Positions 24,860-34,317 are shown, counted from the first letter of the stretch. The stretch is DNA of 64,000 nucleotides from Elizabethkingia sp. YR214 (GCF_003058195.1 NZ_QBUH01000005.1:248001-312000), one strand, 5' to 3'. Numbers and translations are program-made. The notes: generated from the sequence alone by a model not told the origin.

Positions 24860-25048
24860 TTACCATTCAATAGTTCTGTTATCGTCGTCACCTTGGATCC
24901 ATTCGTCCTGGACTAAACCACCATTATTAGGAGGAACAACTTTGGCAGAACCTGCTGCAATTCCCTGTTCCATTTCAACAAAAAATACTTTTATATTAGG
25001 AGAAACGTATTCGCTTTTTTGTGTTTTTTCTTTCATTTTTTCTATCAT
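24860..25048 (-). CDS. Cassette peptide 3 (62 or 58 residues)
   Basis: Starts MIEKMKEKTQKSEYVSP; Met5 (25036) is the start that equals the paralogues. It carries EMEQGIAAGSAKVVPPNNGG and ends DDDNRTIEW. Its last half is nearly identical to cassette peptides 1 and 4, with many third-position changes at DNA level. No signal peptide. Function unknown. Confidence 0.8.
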   Translation of the reverse strand: MIEKMKEKTQKSEYVSPNIKVFFVEMEQGIAAGSAKVVPPNNGGLVQDEWIQGDDDNRTIEW

Positions 25049-25200
25049 TTATATTTTATAACTTCATTCGCATTTATTCTAACGCACCACAAATATCCTA
25101 TCAGTGTGGTATATTAGAAATTATTTCTCAAAAAAATCAGTCTTTTTTTTAATGCAAGTAATTGCAAAACAGAAAACTTATAGTTTATATTTTCGGGGTG

Positions 25201-25208
25201 CAAAATTA
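25201..25208 (-). promoter_or_regulatory. Candidate -7 element of cassette 3
   Basis: Minus strand reads TAATTTTG, about 150 bases before the peptide start. Confidence 0.35.
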
Positions 25209-25532
25209 CTCATTTATAATAATTATAAAAAAAGAACTTATATTCAGGACATAATAAAAAATATACATTCCTATTTTCTGAAGTAGCTGACCCATATTTT
25301 CAAAATACATACCAAACTTTATTTAATTTTAGTAGTATTATTGAACAAATTTAAACAGCCTCATTATCACAATCTCGTTTTACCCCTGCTAGAAGTCAAA
25401 AACAAAATAAATAAAATTTAAACTATATTATTATGAATACCATAACGTATAATTATACCAAATTACAAAGGAGCTTTAACAAGGAATTGCAATAGATTAA
25501 ATTCATAACGACTATTGTTTTTATAAAATAAA

Positions 25533-25560
25533 ACTCCCTCAATTATATAATTGAGGGAAC
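25533..25560 (-). terminator. Terminator after the flavin oxidoreductase gene
   Basis: Perfect palindrome TCCCTCAATTAT/ATAATTGAGGGA followed on the minus strand by GTTTTATTTT. Confidence 0.7.
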
Positions 25561-25645
25561 AATAATTCTTGATCAAAAAATTATTTAAAACAGATACTCT
25601 TTATAATTCTTATTATATTAAAAAAAAGATATTATCAATATTATT

Positions 25646-26578
25646 TTATAATTCAGGACAACTACTTTCTCTAAACTCTTTTAATAGTTTTTCAAATACT
25701 TCTTCTACTGATAAAATACTATCGATTAAAGCAGAAGACTGCCCTATTTCTAACTCTCCTTCTTCCAGATCTCCTTCAAACATTCCTTTTTTAGCTCTTG
25801 CGCGTCCTAAAACAGATCTAAGAGCATCCTGGTCTCTTCCCGATTCGTATAATTTTTCTATATCATTATAAAACTTATTTTTAATAAGCCTAACCGGAGC
25901 CAGTTCTTTTAATGTCAAATGCGTTCCACCTTCCTGTGTCTCCACAATCTTTTGTTTAAAATTATCGTGTGAGGAAGCTTCCTTGGTAGCGGCAAATCTT
26001 GAGCCTATTTGCACACCATCAGCTCCTAACAACATAGCTGCCTTTACCTGAGATCCCAAAGCAATACCACCCGCTGCAATCAAAGGTAAATCAACTTGTC
26101 TTCTAACATTAGGAATAAGAGAGAGTGTTGTTGTCTCTTCCCTTCCATTATGCCCACCAGCCTCAAATCCTTCCGCAACTACCGCATCTACACCTGCCTC
26201 CTGGCATTTTAGTGCAAATTTCACACTGCTTACCACATGCGCTACTTTTATACCTTCTTTTTTAAGAACCTCTGTATAGGTTTTAGGATTTCCCGCAGAC
26301 GTAAAAACAATTTTAATTTTTTCTTCCAGAATAATATTAATAATCTCATCCAAATTAGGATAGAGCATAGGTATATTTACTCCAAATGGCTTATCTGTAG
26401 CTGCTTTACATTTAGTAATATTTTCTTTCAGAATATCCGGGTACATACTCCCCGCACCGAGCAACCCCAATCCACCACAGTTGGAAACAGCAGAAGCTAG
26501 TCTCCATCCGCTATGCCAGATCATTCCGCCTTGTATAATAGGATATTTAATATCAAAAAGTTCTTTAATTCTGTTCAT
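25646..26578 (-). CDS. NAD(P)H-dependent flavin oxidoreductase, nitronate monooxygenase / FabK-like
   Basis: The TIM-barrel FMN protein starts MNRIKELFDIKYPIIQGGM (310 residues); the frame extends six codons to 26596 but this Met matches relatives. It contains AEGFEAGGHNG, IAAGGIALG and GADGVQIGSRFAAT, the FMN-phosphate binding pattern of the 2-nitropropane dioxygenase/enoyl-ACP reductase II family. The reaction could be nitronate oxidation or enoyl-ACP reduction (FabK); sequence motifs do not separate these with confidence. It stands alone with a terminator behind it. Confidence 0.88.
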   Translation of the reverse strand: MNRIKELFDIKYPIIQGGMIWHSGWRLASAVSNCGGLGLLGAGSMYPDILKENITKCKAATDKPFGVNIPMLYPNLDEIINIILEEKIKIVFTSAGNPKTYTEVLKKEGIKVAHVVSSVKFALKCQEAGVDAVVAEGFEAGGHNGREETTTLSLIPNVRRQVDLPLIAAGGIALGSQVKAAMLLGADGVQIGSRFAATKEASSHDNFKQKIVETQEGGTHLTLKELAPVRLIKNKFYNDIEKLYESGRDQDALRSVLGRARAKKGMFEGDLEEGELEIGQSSALIDSILSVEEVFEKLLKEFRESSCPEL

Positions 26579-26682
26579 AATATTTAATAATGACAATCGA
26601 TTTTCAATATACGAAAATCAGCTATTTAATCTGCAAAGAGAGACATTTACTTCCTCCATTTATATTGAAATTGGCTGTAAAT

Positions 26683-26714
26683 AAAAAACCTGTAACATTC
26701 GCTACAGGTTTTTA
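26683..26714 (-). terminator. Terminator after the SurA-like gene
   Basis: Stem AAAAACCTGTA/TACAGGTTTTT, 22 bases after the SurA-like stop codon on the minus strand. Confidence 0.8.
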
Positions 26715-26735
26715 TATTTTAGTTTATTGATCTCT

Positions 26736-28109
26736 TTATTTCATTAAAGATTCTCTCTTCCAGTCTGTTTTAAATTTACAGTCTTTATATCTGTTATTGA
26801 TAGAAATAAAAGTATCTGGTAGTTTAGATTTAATCCACTGATCTACAATATTTCCTTTTTTCTGGTTCAGGGCTATAGACTTTATACGTTCATAGTCTGT
26901 TGTAATATCCAGCGTGTGCGCAGGTACAATCTCGTTAATTTGGATTAACTCAATTGCTTTTTTCTTATTTTGTCCTTCTTCAATTTCATAAGGCTCAGTA
27001 ATATCACCTTTATTAAGACCTGCGATCTGGTAAGCATCTACAGGATCCATTTTTGTTTTCTCAAGATTATCAGAACCATCCTGACCAGTCATTACACCAG
27101 CATTAAACTTGGTAGATTTATCATCAGAATACTTTAAAGCAGCATCTTTAAATGAAATGGTACCATCAACAATCTGTGCTTTAACTTTTTGCAATTCAGC
27201 TTTAGCAGCTTTTATTTCCTCTGCATTCGGTGTACTGGCAATAAGAATATGTCTTACATCGTAGATTTTACCAGACTTTTTAATCAGCTGAATAATATGG
27301 TAACCATATTCAGTTTCTACAGGATCAGAAATCTCTCCTTCCTGAAGGTTTAGTGCTGCAGCTTCAAATGGCTTAACCATCATCCCTTTTGCAACATTAT
27401 TAATAAGACCTCCATTAGAAGCCGAACCTGGGTCTTCAGAATAAATTCTTGCTTGATTTTCAAAAGATTCACCACCCTGAATGGCAGCTTTTATCTTCTT
27501 TAGCTTATCAATAATCTCCTGTTTATGAGCATCTGTTAGTTTAGGATACATGATGATTCTGCTTAGCTTAACTTCATCATTTACCTGCGGCAACTGAGTT
27601 TTATAAGTATCATAAAAAGCGGAAACTTCACTTGGTGTAATATCCACGCCTTTTGTGATCAATTTATATTTTTCACCCTGATAGTATTGCTCAGAAGAGA
27701 TCTTCTCAATAGCTGCTTTAAATTCGTATGCTGTACGGTATTTATAAGCAGCAAGCATATCTTTTTCAGAAGGGAAACCAGAAAGCATTTGCTGGAATCT
27801 GTTATCCGCATCAGCTTTTAATTCTTTACTTCTGTTCTGAATAAGGGTATCTTTTTTTGCATGAAAAAGCAAAAGTTTATTGTGAATAATACTCTCTATA
27901 ATTTCACATTTATCCCCTACCGGCGATCCTTGTTGTTTGGACATGTTGATGTATTCTTCAATATCAGATTCCAAAACAATCTCATTACCAATTACCGCAG
28001 CAATACCATCGACTAATTGTCCCTGTTTTAACTGAGCTTTTAGTAGTGTACCCGCAAAAGTGGTTACAAGGAAACTAAGGATAAAGAAAAAACGAAAGTT
28101 TTTTGTCAT
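26736..28109 (-). CDS. surA: SurA-like periplasmic peptidyl-prolyl isomerase/chaperone
   Basis: Signal peptide (residues 1-25), a SurA N-terminal helical region (GIAAVIGNEIVLESDIEEY, about 30-150) and two parvulin domains, about 175-282 (VKLSRIIMYP to EYGYHIIQLIKK) and 284-392 (YDVRHILIAS). This is the SurA architecture for chaperoning outer-membrane proteins. 457 residues. It lies 65 bases downstream of a second parvulin-type gene and is probably co-transcribed with it. Confidence 0.9.
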   Translation of the reverse strand: MTKNFRFFFILSFLVTTFAGTLLKAQLKQGQLVDGIAAVIGNEIVLESDIEEYINMSKQQGSPVGDKCEIIESIIHNKLLLFHAKKDTLIQNRSKELKADADNRFQQMLSGFPSEKDMLAAYKYRTAYEFKAAIEKISSEQYYQGEKYKLITKGVDITPSEVSAFYDTYKTQLPQVNDEVKLSRIIMYPKLTDAHKQEIIDKLKKIKAAIQGGESFENQARIYSEDPGSASNGGLINNVAKGMMVKPFEAAALNLQEGEISDPVETEYGYHIIQLIKKSGKIYDVRHILIASTPNAEEIKAAKAELQKVKAQIVDGTISFKDAALKYSDDKSTKFNAGVMTGQDGSDNLEKTKMDPVDAYQIAGLNKGDITEPYEIEEGQNKKKAIELIQINEIVPAHTLDITTDYERIKSIALNQKKGNIVDQWIKSKLPDTFISINNRYKDCKFKTDWKRESLMK

Positions 28110-28174
28110 ATCTATTTTTTATAATGGTGCAAAATTAGAATTCTGCCCGAATTAAACCTTATTTTTTATTATAA

Positions 28175-30016
28175 TTATTTCTTAAAATTCTTTTGTAGTG
28201 CAGATACAAATCCGGGTTCGATTGTAATCTTTGCCTTAGATTTTAAATCTGCAAGAATCTTTTTAATTTGCTCAGATGTAACCAGTTCTTCAAGCTCACC
28301 TGATTCTTCAGCTTCTTTCTGAGCCATAACTCCCGCCGGAAGAATTTCATCGTTTGCAATAACAAGAGTTCTTCCACCTATTTTAGCAGTATAAACACCC
28401 GTTTTGAAAGGGACATTATATTTTTTGAAAACTTCCGCAGACTCTACCATCTCACCTTCATTAAAGTTCGCCAGAGGTTGTTTTTTATCGTTTGTCTTCC
28501 CTTTGTATTCTGCCTGCAATTTTTCCCAATCAGCTGGATTTTTTATTGCTTTTACAAATTTATCAACATCCGCTTCATTACCTGGGATAACAACTCTTCC
28601 TTTAGCCGCTGCTTCTTTTTTAAACTGATCTTTATGCTTATTATAATAATCAGCAGTCCATTCAGGATGAAGTGAAATTTCTTTTTTCAGATATTCCGCA
28701 TAGAAAAAATTGGAATACAGATTCTTCTTAATATCATCAAGCTGATTTTTAACTTCAGGTCTGTTTTCGAATTCAACGGTATAGGCTCTCATCAGGAAAT
28801 TTCTGCCCATCATATCTACCAGCTGTCCCCATTTCTTATTGTCCATTTTTTCGACATCAGCAGTATGATCTTTGATCTGGGTTTTGAAATCTCCTACAGT
28901 AAACTGTTGCCCATTGTATGTATACAACGCCTCTTTATCGTTCATCAGTTTTTTAAATTCTGCATAAGAAGCTTTTGCTTTACCTGCAGATCCGGATTCT
29001 TTGAAGCCTGGAGATTTCTTCAGTTTATCTATAAATGCATCATAAAAAGCATTTCCGTACTGAGAGTTCATCATATCCGTGAAGAAAAACTCTTTTGTAT
29101 CCGGAGTTATCTGATAAGGTCTCTTTGAATAAATATTGAATATAAACCATTTATTCTCAATCAGAATAGGTGTTTTTGTATAATCACCCTCTTTAAGAGT
29201 TTTTAGTTGTGCATAAGCTTCCTCCGGTAAAACAGGAGATCCCATTACAACACCACCATTCTTTTTCTCATTATCATTACTTCCGAATTCCGCAGTAACC
29301 TCATTAAACTTTTTACCAGAAGCTAAAGCTTTATAAATTTCGGTTTTTGCTTTTTCTGCATTTGCATCATTAGGATACGATAATGTTCCGAAAATAAGAT
29401 ATCCTAAAGAAGGTCTTTCTCCTACAACCTTTACGAACATTACATTATCCGGAGTATCAATTAATTTCGAATAACCTCCTATAGAAAGTTTTTGTACATC
29501 AGCTTCCAGTTCAGCGCTCAATACACCAGCTTTAATATACAAAGGCTTAGCGTCTCCTTTTGCTTCTGTCTGGATTGCCTGATCCATGGTCATTTTTCCT
29601 AACCTTACATCATTATAAATCTTTTGAAAATCTTTCTTTACTCCCTCTTCTTTTTTAGCAAAGAAAACCTGAACCTGCTTTTCTTTTTGACTGGCAGCCA
29701 TATAATCATTTAGGAACTTAGTTTCTAATTCCTTTGGATAATAGCTTTCTTTCTTTAATTCGTTAAGACGCGTACCAATCTGAGCTCTGAAGTTCTGCGT
29801 TGTATCCGCCTTTAGCGATCTAGAGAAATCCTGAATCAGTTTAAAATTAATATAGGAATCAATTGTTTGATCTATTCCCTGATTCTTCAGTCCCGCTTCA
29901 TATTCTTTTGAAAATTTTGCAACAGGCATTGCATCATTATTAATAACAATGCTTTGTGCAAAGCCTAAATGCGCTGCAGCTATAGTTAGCAGGGAGATTA
30001 AAGATTTAGTTTTCAT
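28175..30016 (-). CDS. Exported parvulin-type peptidyl-prolyl isomerase (SurA/PpiD-like)
   Basis: The 613-residue protein has a signal peptide (ending LGFAQ at residue 21), a long helical chaperone-like region and one parvulin domain at about 202-305 (SLGYLIFGTLSYPND to NKWFIFNIYSKRP), then a second helical region of about 270 residues. There is no N-terminal membrane anchor, so it is not a classical PpiD. Pairing with the SurA-like gene suggests a shared role in outer-membrane protein folding. It is typical of Bacteroidota. Confidence 0.88.
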   Translation of the reverse strand: MKTKSLISLLTIAAAHLGFAQSIVINNDAMPVAKFSKEYEAGLKNQGIDQTIDSYINFKLIQDFSRSLKADTTQNFRAQIGTRLNELKKESYYPKELETKFLNDYMAASQKEKQVQVFFAKKEEGVKKDFQKIYNDVRLGKMTMDQAIQTEAKGDAKPLYIKAGVLSAELEADVQKLSIGGYSKLIDTPDNVMFVKVVGERPSLGYLIFGTLSYPNDANAEKAKTEIYKALASGKKFNEVTAEFGSNDNEKKNGGVVMGSPVLPEEAYAQLKTLKEGDYTKTPILIENKWFIFNIYSKRPYQITPDTKEFFFTDMMNSQYGNAFYDAFIDKLKKSPGFKESGSAGKAKASYAEFKKLMNDKEALYTYNGQQFTVGDFKTQIKDHTADVEKMDNKKWGQLVDMMGRNFLMRAYTVEFENRPEVKNQLDDIKKNLYSNFFYAEYLKKEISLHPEWTADYYNKHKDQFKKEAAAKGRVVIPGNEADVDKFVKAIKNPADWEKLQAEYKGKTNDKKQPLANFNEGEMVESAEVFKKYNVPFKTGVYTAKIGGRTLVIANDEILPAGVMAQKEAEESGELEELVTSEQIKKILADLKSKAKITIEPGFVSALQKNFKK

Positions 30017-30058
30017 GTATCTGATGTAAGTATTTAATAAAACCTGAAAAACCGGTAA

Positions 30059-30979
30059 TTAAACCAGTTCTTCAAATGTTGTTAGTTCTTTAAATTGCTT
30101 AATTCTTTCTTTAAGCATTGCAGGAGTTACAGTCTGTATTTTTTCTGTTCCGAATTGTTCTACTGTAAATGAAGCCAAAGCACTTCCCACAATAAGAGCT
30201 GTTTTCATGCTTTCGAAATCAAACTTCTCGCATTTAGCAAGATGAGCCACAAATCCTCCGGCAAAAGTATCTCCGGCTCCTGTAGGATCGAAAACATCCT
30301 CTAATAATAAAGCAGGAATAGCAAATACTTTTCCGTCTTCGAAAAGAAGAGCTCCATGCTCTCCTTTCTTAATGATTACATATTTAGGACCTAAAGCATG
30401 AATTTTTTTAGCTGCTTTTACTAAAGAATATTCTCCAGACAATTGTCTTGCCTCCTCATCATTGATCGTAATAACATCTGTTTTAGCAATAACATCCATT
30501 AGCAAATCCCATGTAAGATCCATCCAGAAATTCATTGTATCCAAAACAACTAATTTTGGACGCTCTTTCATTCTTTCCAAAACTGCCAGTTGAACTGCAG
30601 GATGCAAGTTTCCAAGCATCAATATCTCTGCATCAGCTCCACCTTCAGGAATCTTTGGATCGAAATTTTCTAATACATTTAGCTCAGTAGCCAAGGTATC
30701 GCGGGTATTCAGATCATTATGATATTTACCTGCCCAGAAAAAAGTTTTACCACCTTCAACAACTTCAACGCCATCTACATTGATATTTTTCCCCTTCATC
30801 ATGTCCAGATATTCATCAGGAAAGTCGCCTCCTACAACTGAAACCAAATGTACATCAGTGTCAAGAACAGAAGCTGCCAATCCGATATAAGTTGCTGCTC
30901 CGCCTAATATTTTATCTGTTTTACCAAATGGTGTTTCGATAGCATCAAAAGCTACAGTACCTACTGAAAGAAGTTTCAT
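30059..30979 (-). CDS. PfkB-family sugar/nucleoside kinase
   Basis: The 306-residue ribokinase-fold protein has GGAATYIGLAASVL near residue 26 and the C-terminal PfkB signature DPTGAGDTFAGGF with the catalytic Asp. The substrate is not evident; Bacteroidota orthologues with this opening (LSVGTVAFDAIETPFGK) are annotated only as PfkB kinases. It lies 42 bases upstream of the parvulin gene on the same strand. Confidence 0.9.
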   Translation of the reverse strand: MKLLSVGTVAFDAIETPFGKTDKILGGAATYIGLAASVLDTDVHLVSVVGGDFPDEYLDMMKGKNINVDGVEVVEGGKTFFWAGKYHNDLNTRDTLATELNVLENFDPKIPEGGADAEILMLGNLHPAVQLAVLERMKERPKLVVLDTMNFWMDLTWDLLMDVIAKTDVITINDEEARQLSGEYSLVKAAKKIHALGPKYVIIKKGEHGALLFEDGKVFAIPALLLEDVFDPTGAGDTFAGGFVAHLAKCEKFDFESMKTALIVGSALASFTVEQFGTEKIQTVTPAMLKERIKQFKELTTFEELV

Positions 30980-31125
30980 TTTCTATTATTCTAAAATTTT
31001 GTTTTAATATTTTTTCTCATAAGTCTCGTATGCAATCTTTTAATGATAAATAAAACTGCAAAAAGAACTTATTTTTTTAAGCATCCGGCAAAAATAGCTA
31101 TTTTATAATTATCGTTGTAAAAAAA

Positions 31126-32157
31126 CTAATCCCATTCCTTAATAATATTCTCTAATGGTTTAGGAAAAGATTTTTGATGAGACTGTTCTACATCAACAAT
31201 TACATAATTACCATTAGCACGAAGCTCCTCGAAACTCTTTTCGTCCCCTGGCTCTACCCTGCTGAATGTTATATTCAGTGTTTTATGGGTAAGCTTATGC
31301 TGTACAGTTTTTTCAATGACAATACAATCTTTTAATTCATCCGGAATTTTATCCGGAAATTCATAGAGTTTTTTCCATATAAAACTTTCATCACGCTGCC
31401 TGATCAGAAAATATTCTCCATACTTCACAAAATAATAATGCAGATCCAGTATCTCTACTTTTACTTTTTTCGATTTAACAGGTAACTCCTGTATTCGGTT
31501 TGTGGCATAAGCCAGACATTCTTCATTTACCGGACAATTTGGACAATCAGGATTCTTTGGTTTACAAACCTGAGAACCAATATCCATAACGGCCTGATTA
31601 AAATCACCCGGACGATCTTTATCTACAAATGGTAAGATCAGTTCGTAGAAATAAGAATATGCTTTAGGTGAGGCTATATCGAAATCATCGGCTAATATTC
31701 TGGAAAAAACACGATAAAAGTTACCATCTATAGCTGGCACTCTTTCTCCGTAACTAATGCTGGCAATAGCAGCTGCTGTATATTTTCCGACTCCTTTCAA
31801 ATTCTGAAGACCAGCAAATGTATCAGGAAACTCTCCGTTATGTTCTTCTATAATCTGATGAGAAGCTTTATGCAGATTGAGTGCTCGGGAATAATATCCC
31901 AAGCCTTTCCAATACAACAAGACTTCGTCATTTTCGGCCTCATGTAGTTCTTTTACAGTCGGAAACCTTTTTATAAAATTGACGTAATGATTCCATCCCT
32001 GCTCAACTCTCGTCTGCTGAAGAATGATTTCTGATATCCATATATTATATGGTTTTTGGGTTTCCCGCCACGGCAAATTACGGCTGTGGAGATTATACCA
32101 GGAAAGAATTTTTCGGGTAAGTTTCAGGAAATAAGCTTTTTCTATATTATTTTTCAA
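31126..32157 (-). CDS. mutY: A/G-specific adenine glycosylase
   Basis: The 343-residue protein has the HhH-GPD fold with catalytic Glu43 (SEIILQQTRV) and Asp144 (VPAIDGNFYRV), the hairpin LKGVGKYTAA, and a 4Fe-4S loop Cys198-x6-Cys205-x2-Cys208-x5-Cys214. A C-terminal Nudix-like domain (about 225-343) recognises 8-oxoguanine. It excises adenine mispaired with 8-oxoG. It is divergent from the HU gene, with 47 bases between the starts. Confidence 0.95.
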   Translation of the reverse strand: MKNNIEKAYFLKLTRKILSWYNLHSRNLPWRETQKPYNIWISEIILQQTRVEQGWNHYVNFIKRFPTVKELHEAENDEVLLYWKGLGYYSRALNLHKASHQIIEEHNGEFPDTFAGLQNLKGVGKYTAAAIASISYGERVPAIDGNFYRVFSRILADDFDIASPKAYSYFYELILPFVDKDRPGDFNQAVMDIGSQVCKPKNPDCPNCPVNEECLAYATNRIQELPVKSKKVKVEILDLHYYFVKYGEYFLIRQRDESFIWKKLYEFPDKIPDELKDCIVIEKTVQHKLTHKTLNITFSRVEPGDEKSFEELRANGNYVIVDVEQSHQKSFPKPLENIIKEWD

Positions 32158-32167
32158 AAAAATATTT

Positions 32168-32175
32168 TATCTTTG
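32168..32175 (+). promoter_or_regulatory. -7 element of the HU gene
   Basis: TATCTTTG matches TAnnTTTG, 29 bases before the ATG at 32205. Confidence 0.55.
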
Positions 32176-32204
32176 CAGTCCAAAAATAAAAACAAAATTC
32201 GAAA

Positions 32205-32501
32205 ATGACAAAAGCTGAATTGGTGAACACCATCTCCAATAAACTAGGGGTAGAAAAGAATGATACGCAGAAAGTTATTGAAGCGTTTATGCAGGAAATC
32301 AAAACTTCTCTTTATAACAACGATAACGTTTATTTAAGAGGTTTTGGATCTTTTGTTATTAAAACTCGTGCTGCAAAGACTGGTAGAAACATTTCTAAGA
32401 ATACAGCTATCGAAATCCCGGCACACAATATCCCTTCTTTCAAACCTTCAAAAATGTTTGCTGAGAAAGTAAAAACTAAAGTGAAAGTAGAAAATAAATA
32501 A
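32205..32501 (+). CDS. HU/IHF-family DNA-binding protein
   Basis: The 98-residue protein has the HU dimerisation helices (TKAELVNTISNKLGVEKND), the YLRGFGSF turn and the arm (GRNISKNTAIEIPAHNIPSFKPSK), with the Pro that intercalates in DNA. It bends DNA as a nucleoid protein. It is followed after 26 bases by a 30-residue basic protein and then RNase E/G, an order conserved in Bacteroidota. Confidence 0.93.
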   Translation: MTKAELVNTISNKLGVEKNDTQKVIEAFMQEIKTSLYNNDNVYLRGFGSFVIKTRAAKTGRNISKNTAIEIPAHNIPSFKPSKMFAEKVKTKVKVENK

Positions 32502-32527
32502 TTGTTATTAATAAAAATTTTTAAACT

Positions 32528-32620
32528 ATGCCTAGCGGAAAAAAAAGAAAGAGACACAAGGTAGCGACTCACAAGAGAAAAAAAAGAAGAAGATTAAATA
32601 GACACAAAAAGAAAAAATAA
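32528..32620 (+). CDS. 30-residue Lys/Arg-rich conserved protein
   Basis: A complete frame of 30 residues beginning MPSGKKRKRHKVATHKRKKR; about two thirds of the residues are Lys, Arg or His. Near-identical peptides occur at this place (between HU and RNase E/G genes) in many Bacteroidota as I recall, and some are labelled small-subunit ribosomal or histone-like proteins. Binding to rRNA is the likely role. Too short for most gene callers. It lies 26 bases after HU and 103 before rng. Confidence 0.85.
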   Translation: MPSGKKRKRHKVATHKRKKRRRLNRHKKKK

Positions 32621-32723
32621 TCTTTTTTAGTTTTTTAATAAAATATAATATAGTTAGTGTTTTATTTATTATCTTCACTAGCTATATTTTTATTTTATAA
32701 ACGGTTAGTCATAACCATATTTT

Positions 32724-34280
32724 ATGAAGAAAGAACTGATTATTTCACATGAAGATGACACCTCTAAAATAGCCCTGCTGGAAGATGGTCGTTTGTTCGA
32801 ACTACATCAGGAAGAACAGAACAATCAGTTTGTAGTAGGTGATCTTTTTCTGGGTAAAATAAAAAAACTCGCTCCCAATTTAAATGCAGCTTTCGTAAGT
32901 ATAGGTTACGAAAAGGATGCTTTTTTGCATTATCTGGATTTGGGACCACAGATTCTTTCCTATCAGAAATTTGTAAAAGATACTATTTCTAAAAAACAAC
33001 AGAACTCCAGTCTGAAAAACTTTGCCGTACAAAAGGAAATTCCCAAAGACGGTACTATAGACAAAGTTTTAGCGGCCGGAGACAGTGTACTTTTACAAAT
33101 CACTAAAGAGCCAATTTCTACCAAAGGTCCGCGGATTTCTACACAGATTTCCTTAACCGGACGTTTTCTGGTACTAATTCCATTCGACAACAAAGTTTCT
33201 ATTTCCAAAAAGATTAAAAACAATCAGGAAAAAGAGCGTCTGAAGATGCTTATTGAAAGCATAAGACCGGAAGGTTTCGGAGTTATAATCCGTACCGTTG
33301 CTGAAGGAAAAAAAGTAGCAGAACTGCATAATGATATGAACCAGCTAATTACCAAATGGGAAAGCTGTTTCAAAAACATTCAGAAAAATAAAGTTCCGTC
33401 TAAAGTTCTGAGCGAAGAAGACAAAGCTTCTGCTATACTTCGGGACAACTTTAATCAGGACTTCGTAAATATCATATGCGATGATGAGCAAATGGTAAAC
33501 GATATGAAAAACTATTTGGAGGTTATAGCTCCGGAAAGTAAAAATATTGTTCAGCTTTATGATTCTCACATCCCACTTCTGGAATACTATAATGTTGAAA
33601 AGCAGCTAAAACAGTCCTTTGGCAAACATGTAAACATCCCAAGCTCAAAAGGTGCTTACCTGGTTGTTGAACATACTGAAGCTTTACACGTTATAGATGT
33701 TAATTCAGGAAACAATATTTCTGCCAGTCAGACCAATAAGCTTCACGCACTAAACGTGAATAAAATGGCGGCTACAGAAATTGCCCGACAGCTTAGACTA
33801 CGGGATATGGGTGGTATTATCGTTATAGATTTTATTGACATGACGGATCCTGAGCACAGAAAAGAACTCTTTGAACATCTGAAGGAAGAAATGAAGCGGG
33901 ACAAAGCAAGACACAAAATCCTTCCACCAAGTAAATTTGGACTGATACAAATTACAAGACAGCGTGTCCGCCCTGAAAAACAGATCGAAACTAAAGAGGA
34001 AAACCCTAACAAAGATGGCGAAATTGTAGCCCCTATTGTTACTGTAGAAAAGATGGAAGAAGCAATCCGCAGCTTCCTGACTAATGAAAAAGGAAGATTG
34101 TACTTACATGTACATCCCTTTGTAGAAGCTTATCTTACCAAAGGTGTAATGAGCATACAGAACAAGTGGTTTTTACGCTATAAGAAATGGGTTACTGTTA
34201 TCCCTCGCGATTCCTTTAAATATTTGGAATACGCCTTATACAATTCGAAAAAGAAAGAGTTAATGAGTGACTCTAATTAA
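32724..34280 (+). CDS. rng: Ribonuclease E/G (Rne/Rng family)
   Basis: The 518-residue protein has an S1 domain near the N-terminus (VGDLFLGKIKKLAPNLNAAFVSIG, about 38-70), and the catalytic Asp325 (VIDVNSGN) and Asp369 (VIDFIDM), which bind magnesium. It lacks the Cys-x2-Cys zinc link of RNase E (the corresponding area after RQRVRP is Glu/Lys-rich) and the large C-terminal degradosome scaffold, so it is closer to RNase G in size. It cleaves single-stranded RNA for rRNA maturation and mRNA decay. Confidence 0.92.
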   Translation: MKKELIISHEDDTSKIALLEDGRLFELHQEEQNNQFVVGDLFLGKIKKLAPNLNAAFVSIGYEKDAFLHYLDLGPQILSYQKFVKDTISKKQQNSSLKNFAVQKEIPKDGTIDKVLAAGDSVLLQITKEPISTKGPRISTQISLTGRFLVLIPFDNKVSISKKIKNNQEKERLKMLIESIRPEGFGVIIRTVAEGKKVAELHNDMNQLITKWESCFKNIQKNKVPSKVLSEEDKASAILRDNFNQDFVNIICDDEQMVNDMKNYLEVIAPESKNIVQLYDSHIPLLEYYNVEKQLKQSFGKHVNIPSSKGAYLVVEHTEALHVIDVNSGNNISASQTNKLHALNVNKMAATEIARQLRLRDMGGIIVIDFIDMTDPEHRKELFEHLKEEMKRDKARHKILPPSKFGLIQITRQRVRPEKQIETKEENPNKDGEIVAPIVTVEKMEEAIRSFLTNEKGRLYLHVHPFVEAYLTKGVMSIQNKWFLRYKKWVTVIPRDSFKYLEYALYNSKKKELMSDSN

Positions 34281-34288
34281 AAAAATAC

Positions 34289-34317
34289 AAAGCTCCGGAA
34301 TTCCGGAGCTTTTTTTT
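34289..34317 (+). terminator. Terminator of the rng operon
   Basis: Perfect 20-base palindrome AGCTCCGGAA/TTCCGGAGCT followed by eight T. Confidence 0.9.

Larger units (their letters stand above)
25049..25645. other. Gene-free AT-rich region upstream of cassette 3
   Basis: About 600 bases without a supported gene. It holds a candidate -7 element (25201-25208), a short hairpin ACCACA/TGTGGT (about 25086-25111) in the presumed leader, and the terminator at 25533-25560. Frames of up to about 60-100 codons here are AT-driven and match nothing. Confidence 0.6.

Noticed and set aside
18869-25048. Cassette cluster as an integrated mobile element
   Set aside because: No integrase, transposase, tRNA target or flanking direct repeats were found; tandem duplication is simpler.
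25569-25871. 100-codon plus-strand frame
   Set aside because: Antisense to the flavin oxidoreductase, starts in AT-rich spacer and shows no family.
34291-34310. Perfect 20-base palindrome as a possible mobile-element end or recognition site
   Set aside because: It is followed by a T run right after rng and is a normal terminator.
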